64,000 nt of DNA from Micromonospora sonchi (GTDB taxonomy: Bacteria > Actinomycetota > Actinomycetes > Mycobacteriales > Micromonosporaceae), in assembly GCF_014646235.1 (NCBI RefSeq), contig NZ_BMNB01000014.1:62001-126000 (forward strand), given 5' to 3'. Below are positions 8,967 through 16,115 of this stretch, piece by piece (positions within the stretch are counted from its first letter, which is position 1; each line of letters opens with the position of its first letter). A program made the translations under genes and the position numbers. The notes beneath the pieces are model-generated. The model was not told the DNA's origin and did no database searches. It saw nothing but the letters and a program-made list of their open reading frames with translations.

Positions 8967-8981
8967 ATAGCCTATGGCTAT
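8967..8981. promoter_or_regulatory. LysR-type operator (T-N11-A palindrome) between lysR and sdhC
   Basis: ATAGCCTATGGCTAT is a perfect 15-bp palindrome with the LysR-box form ATAG-N7-CTAT, containing T8968-N11-A8980. It lies 4 bases upstream of the LysR start codon and about 22 bases before the candidate sdh -35 box. The position suits both autorepression and activation of sdhCAB. Confidence 0.65.
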
Positions 8982-9002
8982 CAAGACTGCGGTGTCGATG
9001 CA

Positions 9003-9032
9003 TTGGACGACTGATCGAAGTGCTCCTAGCGT
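9003..9032 (+). promoter_or_regulatory. Candidate sdhCAB promoter, leaderless
   Basis: TTGGAC (9003-9008) and TAGCGT (9027-9032) are 18 bases apart and resemble actinobacterial -35 and -10 boxes. The -10 ends 7 bases before GTG 9040, so the mRNA is predicted to start at the sdhC initiation codon. Confidence 0.45.
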
Positions 9033-9039
9033 CGGTCAC

Positions 9040-9732
9040 GTGGTAGTCACAACGAGAACGCGGTCGCCCATCCGATCCAACGTCGGCCTCAAGGCCGTCA
9101 TGGCGGTGACGGGCATCCTCCTGGTGCTGTTCCTCATCGCACACATGCTCGGCAACCTGAAGATCTTCACGGGCGCCGTGTCGTTCAACCACTACGCCGA
9201 GTGGCTGCGCGAGATCGGCGCCCCGCTGCTGCCCAGCGCCGGGTTCCTGTGGCTCCAGCGGGTCGGGCTGTTGGTGGCCGTACTCCTGCACATCTGGGCC
9301 GCCACGGTGCTCGCGCTGCGCGCCCGCGCCGCCCGCCCGGTGCGCTACGCCCACCGCAAGAAGGTCCAGGGCAGCTACGCGGCCCGCACCATGCGCTGGG
9401 GCGGCGTGATCATCCTGCTCTTCGTGATCTACCACATCCTGGACCTGACCACCGGCACGCTGAACCCGGTCGGCGACCCGGCCCGGCCGTACGCCAACGT
9501 CGTCGCCGACTTCGCCCCGGGACGCTGGTACGTCACCCTCTTCTACACCCTGGCGATCGTCGCCCTCGGCTTCCACCTGCGGCACGGCGTGTTCAGCGCG
9601 CTGCGCAGCCTCGGCCAGCAGACCCCGCGCGGCGAGCAGCGCGCCCGCGCGGTGGCGCTGGTCTTCGCCGTCGCGCTCTGCGTCGGCTACCTCGTGGTCC
9701 CGTTCGCCGTACTCACCCGATTGGTGTCCTGA
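9040..9732 (+). CDS. sdhC: Succinate dehydrogenase cytochrome b / membrane anchor subunit
   Basis: A membrane protein of about 230 residues with five hydrophobic helices and conserved histidines suited to haem b binding (LIAHMLGNLKIFTG, FNHYAEWLR, VLLHIWAA, VIYHILDL, GFHLRHGVFSAL). This is the single-polypeptide anchor of Bacillus/Mycobacterium Sdh1 type, not the split SdhC/SdhD type. GTG 9040 is chosen because upstream codons are not conserved-looking and a TANNNT box ends 7 bases before it; there is no Shine-Dalgarno, and ATG 9100 is a poorer alternative because it would cut the basic N-terminus. It anchors SdhAB in the cytoplasmic membrane and passes electrons to quinone. Confidence 0.88.
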   Translation: MVVTTRTRSPIRSNVGLKAVMAVTGILLVLFLIAHMLGNLKIFTGAVSFNHYAEWLREIGAPLLPSAGFLWLQRVGLLVAVLLHIWAATVLALRARAARPVRYAHRKKVQGSYAARTMRWGGVIILLFVIYHILDLTTGTLNPVGDPARPYANVVADFAPGRWYVTLFYTLAIVALGFHLRHGVFSALRSLGQQTPRGEQRARAVALVFAVALCVGYLVVPFAVLTRLVS

Positions 9733-9734
9733 CC

Positions 9735-11672
9735 ATGGATCTCTACCTCGAGGGCGACCCGATCGCCGACACCCGAGCTCCCGACGGCCCGATCGAGACC
9801 CGCTGGGACCGTCGCCGTTTCGAGGCCAAGCTGGTCAACCCGGCCAACCGCCGCAAGATGACGGTGATCGTGGTCGGCACCGGCCTGGCCGGCGGTTCCG
9901 CCGCGGCCACCCTCGCCGAGCAGGGCTACCAGGTCAGGTCGTACTGCTACCAGGACAGCCCGCGCCGGGCCCACTCGATCGCCGCGCAGGGCGGCATCAA
10001 CGCCGCGAAGAACTACCGCAACGACGGCGACTCGGTGCACCGGCTCTTCTACGACACCGTCAAGGGCGGCGACTTCCGCTCCCGCGAGTCGAACGTGCAC
10101 CGGCTGGCCGAGGTGTCGGCCAACATCATCGACCAGTGCGTCGCCCAGGGCGTGCCGTTCGCCCGCGAGTACGGCGGCCTGCTCGACACCCGTTCCTTCG
10201 GCGGCGCCCAGGTGCAGCGCACCTTCTACGCCCGCGGCCAGACGGGCCAGCAGTTGCTGCTCGGCGCGTACCAGGCGCTGGAGCGGCAGATCGGCCTGGG
10301 CAACGTGGAGATGAACGCCCGGCACGAGATGCTGGAGCTGATCGTCGTCGACGGCAAGGCCCGGGGCATCGTGGTCCGGGACATGGTCACCGGCGAGATC
10401 ACATCTGAGTTCGCCGACGCCGTGGTGCTCGCCTCCGGCGGCTACGGCAACGTCTTCTACCTCTCCACCAACGCCAAGGGCTGCAACGTCACCGCCACCT
10501 GGCGGGCGCACCGCAAGGGCGCGTACTTCGCCAACCCCTGCTACACGCAGATCCACCCGACCTGCATCCCGGTCTCCGGCGACCACCAGTCGAAGCTGAC
10601 CCTGATGAGCGAGTCGCTGCGCAACGACGGCCGGGTGTGGGTGCCGAAGGCCAAGGGCGACGACCGCAGCCCGCGGGACATCCCCGAGGACGAGCGGGAC
10701 TACTACCTGGAACGGATCTACCCCTCCTTCGGCAACCTGGTGCCCCGGGACATCGCCTCCCGGGCCGCGAAGAACGTCTGCGACGAGGGTCGTGGGGTGG
10801 GCCCGACCAAGCTCGGCGTCTACCTCGACTTCGCCGACGCCATCGACCGGCTGGGCCGCAAGGCCATCGAGGCCAAGTACGGCAACCTGTTCGAGATGTA
10901 CGAGCGGATCACCGGCGAGGACCCGTACGAGGTCCCGATGCGGATCTATCCTGCCGTGCACTACACGATGGGCGGCCTCTGGGTCGACTACGACCTCCAG
11001 TCGACCATCCCCGGCCTGTTCGTGATCGGCGAGGCGAACTTCTCCGACCACGGCGCGAACCGGCTCGGCGCCTCGGCGCTGATGCAGGGCCTGGCCGACG
11101 GGTACTTCGTGCTGCCCAACACGATTGCCAACTACCTGGCCGACGGCCCGTTCGACACGGTCGACGGCAGCCACCCCGCGGCGGTCGAGGCGCGCCGCGA
11201 CGTCGAGGACCGCATCCAGCGGCTGCTCGCCGTCAACGGCGACCGGACGGTGGACTCGTTCCACCGGGAGCTGGGCCAGATCATGTGGGAGCACTGCGGC
11301 ATGGAGCGCTCCGAAGCCGGGCTGCGCAAGGCGATCGACGAGATCCGCGACCTGCGTGACCAGTTCTGGCAGCGGGTGCGGGTACCGGGCGACGGCGAGG
11401 GGCTCAACCAGTCGCTGGAGAAGGCCGGCCGGGTGGCCGACTTCTTCGAGCTGGCCGAGCTGATGTGCATCGACGCCCTGCACCGGGCGGAGTCCTGCGG
11501 CGGCCACTTCCGGGCCGAGCACCAGACCGCCGAGGGCGAGGCCGAGCGCGACGACGAGCACTTCGCGTACGTCGCCGCGTGGGAGTTCACCGCGACCGGG
11601 CAGCCCTCGGTGCTGCACAAGGAAGACCTCAACTTCGAATACGTCCACCCCACGCAGCGGAGCTACAAGTGA
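9735..11672 (+). CDS. sdhA: Succinate dehydrogenase / fumarate reductase flavoprotein subunit
   Basis: A 645-residue flavoprotein, almost the length of mycobacterial Sdh1 flavoprotein. The FAD dinucleotide-binding motif VIVVGTGLAGGSAAATL is near residue 45. The histidyl-FAD region HSIAAQGGINAAKNYRNDGD is intact, and the substrate-binding arginine segment (GANRLGASALMQGLADG) is present. It oxidises succinate to fumarate in the TCA cycle. It starts 2 bases after the sdhC stop, and its own stop overlaps the sdhB start (GTGA), so the three genes form one translationally coupled operon. Confidence 0.95.
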   Translation: MDLYLEGDPIADTRAPDGPIETRWDRRRFEAKLVNPANRRKMTVIVVGTGLAGGSAAATLAEQGYQVRSYCYQDSPRRAHSIAAQGGINAAKNYRNDGDSVHRLFYDTVKGGDFRSRESNVHRLAEVSANIIDQCVAQGVPFAREYGGLLDTRSFGGAQVQRTFYARGQTGQQLLLGAYQALERQIGLGNVEMNARHEMLELIVVDGKARGIVVRDMVTGEITSEFADAVVLASGGYGNVFYLSTNAKGCNVTATWRAHRKGAYFANPCYTQIHPTCIPVSGDHQSKLTLMSESLRNDGRVWVPKAKGDDRSPRDIPEDERDYYLERIYPSFGNLVPRDIASRAAKNVCDEGRGVGPTKLGVYLDFADAIDRLGRKAIEAKYGNLFEMYERITGEDPYEVPMRIYPAVHYTMGGLWVDYDLQSTIPGLFVIGEANFSDHGANRLGASALMQGLADGYFVLPNTIANYLADGPFDTVDGSHPAAVEARRDVEDRIQRLLAVNGDRTVDSFHRELGQIMWEHCGMERSEAGLRKAIDEIRDLRDQFWQRVRVPGDGEGLNQSLEKAGRVADFFELAELMCIDALHRAESCGGHFRAEHQTAEGEAERDDEHFAYVAAWEFTATGQPSVLHKEDLNFEYVHPTQRSYK

Positions 11673-12430
11673 ACCTGACCCTGCGCATCTGGCGCCAGTC
11701 CGGCCCACAGGACAAGGGTCGGATGGTGACCTACCAGGTCGACGACGTCTCGCCCGACATGTCGTTCCTGGAGATGCTCGACGTACTCAACGAGCGGCTC
11801 ATCCTCGACGGCGAGCAGCCGGTCGCCTTCGACCACGACTGCCGCGAGGGCATCTGCGGCATGTGCGGGCTGATGATCAACGGCAACGCGCACGGGCCGC
11901 AGCGCGGCACCACCGCCTGCCAGCTGCACATGCGGCAGTTCTCCGATGGCGACACGATCGACATCGAGCCGTGGCGGGCCCGGGCCTTCCCGGTCATCAA
12001 GGACCTGGTGGTCGACCGGAACGCCTTCGACGAGATCATCGCCGCCGGCGGGTACATCACCGCGCCGACCGGCAGCGCGCCCGAGGCACACTCCGTACCG
12101 GTGGCCAAGGCCAACGCGGACGCCGCGTTCGAGTCGGCTGCCTGCATCGGCTGCGGCGCCTGCGTGGCGGCCTGCCCGAACGGCTCCGGCATGCTCTTCA
12201 CCGCCGCCAAGGTCACCCAGCTGTCCCTGCTGCCGCAGGGCCAACCGGAGCGCTACACCCGGGTGATCGGCATGGTCGACGCGCACGACGAGGCGGGCTT
12301 CGGCGGCTGCACCAACGCCGGTGAGTGCACCGTGGTCTGCCCGAAGGGCATCCCGCTGAGCACCATCGGCCGGCTCAACCGCGACTACCTGGCCGCCACC
12401 GCCAAGCGGGGCGACACTCCCGGCACCTGA
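11669..12430 (+). CDS. sdhB: Succinate dehydrogenase / fumarate reductase iron-sulfur subunit
   Basis: A 253-residue protein. The N-terminal [2Fe-2S] ferredoxin domain has C-R-E-G-I-C-G-M-C-G and a later Cys in GTTAC. The C-terminal domain carries CIGCGACVAACPN and CTNAGECTVVCPKG for the [4Fe-4S] and [3Fe-4S] clusters. It transfers electrons from SdhA FAD to the membrane anchor. GTG 11669 overlaps the sdhA stop by 4 bases. The subunit set C-A-B, with this large one-chain anchor, resembles the Sdh1 complex of mycobacteria (Rv0249c-Rv0247c). Confidence 0.95.
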   Translation: MNLTLRIWRQSGPQDKGRMVTYQVDDVSPDMSFLEMLDVLNERLILDGEQPVAFDHDCREGICGMCGLMINGNAHGPQRGTTACQLHMRQFSDGDTIDIEPWRARAFPVIKDLVVDRNAFDEIIAAGGYITAPTGSAPEAHSVPVAKANADAAFESAACIGCGACVAACPNGSGMLFTAAKVTQLSLLPQGQPERYTRVIGMVDAHDEAGFGGCTNAGECTVVCPKGIPLSTIGRLNRDYLAATAKRGDTPGT

Positions 12431-12451
12431 CCCCGCGGCACGACGTGCGCC

Positions 12452-12518
12452 CTTGATCGTTGACGCTTGCGCGGTCGCCTACTCGGCGTGTCGAGTGGCT
12501 GCGGCGTCAACGATCAAG
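12452..12518. repeat. 15-bp perfect inverted repeat after sdhB
   Basis: CTTGATCGTTGACGC (12452-12466) is repeated inverted as GCGTCAACGATCAAG (12504-12518) around a 37-base spacer. It follows the sdhB stop by 22 bases. It could end the sdh transcript, or be a small dispersed repeat; the long loop and missing T tract argue against a simple terminator. No other copy is in the window. Confidence 0.6.
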
Positions 12519-12560
12519 AGGCGAGCGAGGTGGACCCGTACGCGAGCGGGTCGGTTGAAG

Positions 12561-12604
12561 CTCCTTGTCTCGGGTAGCGGTTTCTCACCCGAGACAAGGA
12601 GGAG
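12561..12604 (+). promoter_or_regulatory. Hairpin that buries the Shine-Dalgarno of the alcohol dehydrogenase gene
   Basis: CTCCTTGTCTCGGGT (12561-12575) pairs perfectly over 15 bp with ACCCGAGACAAGGAG (12587-12601), loop 11 bases. The right arm contains AAGGAG of the Shine-Dalgarno AAGGAGGAG (12596-12604), which is 7 bases before ATG 12612. When folded in RNA it would block ribosome binding; as DNA it could equally be an operator. Confidence 0.7.
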
Positions 12605-12611
12605 AGTCGCC

Positions 12612-13796
12612 ATGCGGGCAGTCACCTGGCACGGTAAACGGGACGTACGAGTCGAGGAGGTGCCCGATCCCCGCATCGAGGAGCCGACCGATGCGATCGT
12701 CCGGATCACCTCCACCGCGATCTGCGGCTCGGACCTGCATCTCTACGAGGTCCTCGGGCCGTACCTCAAGCCCGGTGACGTGCTGGGCCACGAGCCGATC
12801 GGGGTCGTCGAGGAGGTCGGCCCGGGGGTGACCCGGCTCAGGCCCGGCGACCGGGTGGTGGTGCCGTTCAACATCTCCTGCGGCAGCTGCTGGATGTGCC
12901 AACGGCAGCTGTACGCACAGTGCGAGACCACCCAGGTCACCGCCGAGGGCAAGGGCGCCGCCCTGTTCGGCTACACCTCGCTGTACGGCTCCGTGCCCGG
13001 CGGGCAGGCGGAGTACCTGCGGGTGCCGTATGCCGAGTTCGGCCCGATCAAGGTGCCGGACGACGGCCCCGACGAGCGGTGGCTCTACCTCTCCGACATC
13101 CTCCCGACCGCCTGGCAGGCGGTGCAGTACGCCGACGTCCCGCGCGGCGGGACCCTGGCCGTCTTCGGGCTCGGCCCGGTCGGGCAGTTCTGCGCCCGCG
13201 TCGGCCGGCATCTCGGCGCCGAGCGGGTGATCGGGTTGGACCTCGTGCCGGAGCGGCTGGCGATGGCCCGCCGGCACGGCGTGGAGGTGCTCGACGTCTC
13301 CCAGCTCGACGACGTGCCCGGCACGTTGATCGACCTGGTGGACGGGCGCGGGCCGGACGCGGTGATCGACGCGGTCGGTATGGAGGCTCACGGCGCGCCG
13401 CTGGCCAAGGCCGCCCAGACCGTCGCCGGACTGCTGCCCGACCGGCTCGCCCAACCGATGATCGACAAAATCGGGGTGGACCGGCTGGTCGTGCTCAAGG
13501 CCGCGATGAAGGCCGTCCGGCGCGGCGGCACCGTCTCCGTCTCCGGGGTGTACGGCGGCGAGGTCGACCCGCTGCCGCTGATGGAGATGTTCGACCGGGG
13601 CATCCAGCTGCGAATGGGCCAGTGCCACGTCCGCCGCTGGACCGACGAGATCATCCCTCTGCTCGCCGACGACGCCGACCCGCTCGGCGTGGCGGACCTG
13701 CGTACCCACCGGCTGCCGCTGGCCCAGGCTCCGCAGGCGTACCAGATGTTCCAACGCAAGCAGGAGGGTTGCATCAAGGTCGTCCTCGCCCCGTGA
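12612..13796 (+). CDS. Zinc-dependent alcohol dehydrogenase, formaldehyde-dehydrogenase-like
   Basis: A 394-residue medium-chain dehydrogenase. Catalytic zinc ligands are Cys38 (AICGSDLH), His60-Glu61 (GHEPIG) and a later acidic residue. The structural zinc loop has Cys90, Cys93, Cys96 and Cys104 (CGSCWMCQRQLYAQC). The NAD(P) motif is FGLGPVGQFCARVG. The extended loop after residue 105 and the long C-terminal part resemble glutathione-independent formaldehyde dehydrogenase and threonine-dehydrogenase-like proteins. ATG 12612 follows a strong Shine-Dalgarno that is locked in a perfect hairpin, suggesting translational control or an overlapping operator. Substrate is unproven. Confidence 0.88.
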   Translation: MRAVTWHGKRDVRVEEVPDPRIEEPTDAIVRITSTAICGSDLHLYEVLGPYLKPGDVLGHEPIGVVEEVGPGVTRLRPGDRVVVPFNISCGSCWMCQRQLYAQCETTQVTAEGKGAALFGYTSLYGSVPGGQAEYLRVPYAEFGPIKVPDDGPDERWLYLSDILPTAWQAVQYADVPRGGTLAVFGLGPVGQFCARVGRHLGAERVIGLDLVPERLAMARRHGVEVLDVSQLDDVPGTLIDLVDGRGPDAVIDAVGMEAHGAPLAKAAQTVAGLLPDRLAQPMIDKIGVDRLVVLKAAMKAVRRGGTVSVSGVYGGEVDPLPLMEMFDRGIQLRMGQCHVRRWTDEIIPLLADDADPLGVADLRTHRLPLAQAPQAYQMFQRKQEGCIKVVLAP

Positions 13797-13877
13797 GCAC
13801 ATCGAGGGGCACACAATTCTCGATCAGTCGGCCTAGGGTGTTCGGAGGACACCATCAGGGACTGACGGGAGAGACAC

Positions 13878-14909
13878 TTGACGATCCGGATGAACCGCAG
13901 GGCCGCGCTCGGTCTGGGCACCGTGGCCACGGCCGGCACCGTGTTCGGAGCGGCCGTGCCGGCCGCCGCTGACCCCGGCCGCGTCGCGCCGGCCGCCGGG
14001 GCGGGGGCCGGCGGCAACCCCAGGCGGATCGCGGCCCGCATCGGGGCCGCCTACCGCCGGGAGAGCGGCCGGGCCGGAGGAAACTGGCAGGCGTACGTCA
14101 GCCTCGCCGGCCCGGCCGGCGGCGACCCGCTGGAGGCGGTGAGCGAGTCGGCGGACCGACGGATCGAGGCGTACAGCGTCAACAAGATCGCCGTGGCGGT
14201 CGCGGTGCTGGACAAGGTCGACCGGGGCCTGCTCACGCTCGACCAGCAGGTGGAGGTGACGGCGGGGATCATCGTGCCGGGTGGCGACGGCATGTTCAGC
14301 CTGGACGGCGCCTACCCCAGCCTGGTCACCCTCGGGCACGTGCTGGCCAACCTACTGACCGTCTCCGACGACACCGCCGTACGGCTGTGCGGGCTGGTCT
14401 GCCCGGCCGCCGAGCTCAACCAGATCCTGGTGGCCAAGGGCTTCCCCAACACCCAGGTGCAGCCGGTCGCCAACCCGAACCGGTTCTTCCTGGGCACCAG
14501 CACGCCACGGGAGACCCACGACCTGCTCCGGGCGCTCGTCGGCGGCGCGCTGCTCTCCCCCGCCTCGACGGAGGTCGTGCTGCGGATGCTGCGCTCACCG
14601 GTGGCGTTCACCGACGGCATCCGGCGCGACATGTCCTCGGCCGAGCGGGCCCGGATCGCCACCAAGGCGGGCTGGTTCGCCGACGCCCGGCACGAGGCCG
14701 GAGTGATCTTCGACGCCGCCGGGGCGCCCCTGGTGACGTACGCCCTCTTCGCCGACGGCCAGGCCGGCGCGGACGACTTCGGCGCCACCCACCCCGCCGT
14801 GCAGGCCCGGGCCCGGTTGGGGCGGCGGTTCCTGACTCTGACCGCCGGCCTCGGCGGCGCCGGCACCGCGCACCGCGCTCACCTCCACCGGCCGAGCAAC
14901 GGCGGCTGA
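13878..14909 (+). CDS. Tat-exported class A beta-lactamase-like serine hydrolase
   Basis: The 343-residue protein begins with a twin-arginine signal (MNRRAALGLG, hydrophobic core, then AAVPAAADP with a likely cut near residue 32). The serine beta-lactamase fold motifs are present but altered: Ser100-V-N-Lys103 for SxxK, SDD for SDN, and KAG for KTG. No clear omega-loop Glu is visible near NRFFLGTSTPRE, so true beta-lactam hydrolysis is doubtful. TTG 13878 is chosen since GGGAGAG ends about 4 bases before it; ATG 13890 is the alternative. It is probably a secreted or cell-wall hydrolase or penicillin-interactive protein of unknown substrate. Confidence 0.8.
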   Translation: MTIRMNRRAALGLGTVATAGTVFGAAVPAAADPGRVAPAAGAGAGGNPRRIAARIGAAYRRESGRAGGNWQAYVSLAGPAGGDPLEAVSESADRRIEAYSVNKIAVAVAVLDKVDRGLLTLDQQVEVTAGIIVPGGDGMFSLDGAYPSLVTLGHVLANLLTVSDDTAVRLCGLVCPAAELNQILVAKGFPNTQVQPVANPNRFFLGTSTPRETHDLLRALVGGALLSPASTEVVLRMLRSPVAFTDGIRRDMSSAERARIATKAGWFADARHEAGVIFDAAGAPLVTYALFADGQAGADDFGATHPAVQARARLGRRFLTLTAGLGGAGTAHRAHLHRPSNGG

Positions 14910-14959
14910 TTCGGCGGGCGGCGACTAACGTGGTCCCGGGGAGCAGTTGAGGGGGGATC

Positions 14960-16111
14960 ATGCGGGCGCCGAGGGAGCCGGGGCGGCCGACCACCGGCCA
15001 GCGGATCAGTGGGTCGGTGGCCGGCCTGGCCGCGTTGGCGGGGCTGGCCGGGCTGGTCTGGGCGGCCCGGGACATTCCGGCCGCCCTCGGTGGCCGACTG
15101 GCCGGGGCGCGGGCCGAACGGGCCGCCCGGTCACCGCAGTTCCGCGGCGACGCGTTCCACAACCGGGCGGCCACCCGGACGATGGCCCCGGCCCCCGACC
15201 GCAACCTGCTCCGGGAACTGATCTTCGGCAAGCAGAAGCGCCGGCCGAGCGTCGCGGTGCCGCTGGTCCGGCCGACCCGCGCGCCGGAGGTCGATCCGGC
15301 GCGCGAGCTGAACATCGTCTGGTACGGCCACGCCTCCGTGCTGGTCGAGATCGAGGGCCGGCGGGTGCTGCTCGACCCGGTGTGGAGCGAGCGGTGCTCC
15401 CCGTCGGCGACCATCGGTCCGCGTCGGCTGCACGAGCCGCCGGTACGCCTCGACGAGTTGCCCCGGCTCGACGCGATCCTGATCTCGCACGACCACTACG
15501 ACCACCTGGACATGGCCACGGTGCGGGAGTTGACGGCCCGCCAGTCGGCACCGTTCCTGGTGCCGCTCGGTGTCGGCGCCCACCTCGACCGCTGGGGCGT
15601 GCCGGCCGACCGGATCGTCGAACTGGACTGGTCGCAGACCCACCGGGTGGCCGACCTGGAGATCACCTGCGCCGTCGCCCAGCACTTCTCCGGCCGTGGG
15701 CTGCGCCGCAACGGCACCCTGTGGAACTCCTGGGTGGTGGCCGGGCATCAGCGCCGGGTCTACTACACCGGCGACTCCGGCTACTTCGAGGGGTACGCCG
15801 AGATCGGCGCGGCGCACGGGCCGTTCGACGTGACGCTGATGCAGATCGGCGCGTACGACCGGGCCTGGCCGGGCATCCACATGTTCCCGGAGGAGGCGGT
15901 CACCGCCCACCTGGACCTGCGCGGCGGGCTGTTCCTGCCGGTGCACTGGGCCACGTTCAACCTCGCCCTGCACGACTGGTCCGAGCCGGTGGACCGGCTC
16001 TGGGCCGAGGCCAAGGCGCGCGACGTCCGGCTGGCCGTGCCGCGCCCCGGCGAGCGGGTGGTGGTCGACGATCCGCCGCCGGTCGACGGCTGGTGGCAGT
16101 CGATCGCCTGA
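14960..16111 (+). CDS. Membrane-anchored metallo-beta-lactamase-fold hydrolase (NAPE-PLD-like)
   Basis: A 383-residue protein with an N-terminal hydrophobic segment (about residues 18-38) and then a metallo-beta-lactamase domain. The signature HDHYDHLD (SHDHYDHLDMATV) is complete; further metal ligands are likely in VAQHFSGRG, YYTGDSGYF and VHWATF. The order and the WYGHASVLVEIEGRRVLLDPVWSERCSP segment match the family that includes N-acyl-phosphatidylethanolamine phospholipase D and UlaG-like proteins. Start is ATG 14960 with GAGGGGGG ahead. It converges with the dGTPase gene, stops 4 bases apart. Lipid or nucleotide substrates are both possible. Confidence 0.85.
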   Translation: MRAPREPGRPTTGQRISGSVAGLAALAGLAGLVWAARDIPAALGGRLAGARAERAARSPQFRGDAFHNRAATRTMAPAPDRNLLRELIFGKQKRRPSVAVPLVRPTRAPEVDPARELNIVWYGHASVLVEIEGRRVLLDPVWSERCSPSATIGPRRLHEPPVRLDELPRLDAILISHDHYDHLDMATVRELTARQSAPFLVPLGVGAHLDRWGVPADRIVELDWSQTHRVADLEITCAVAQHFSGRGLRRNGTLWNSWVVAGHQRRVYYTGDSGYFEGYAEIGAAHGPFDVTLMQIGAYDRAWPGIHMFPEEAVTAHLDLRGGLFLPVHWATFNLALHDWSEPVDRLWAEAKARDVRLAVPRPGERVVVDDPPPVDGWWQSIA

Positions 16112-16115
16112 GCCC

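Noticed and set aside
9201..9734. A longer start for sdhA within sdhC
   Set aside because: The upstream region is antiphase to sdhC and has no sdhA-like sequence. ATG 9735 gives the normal N-terminus.
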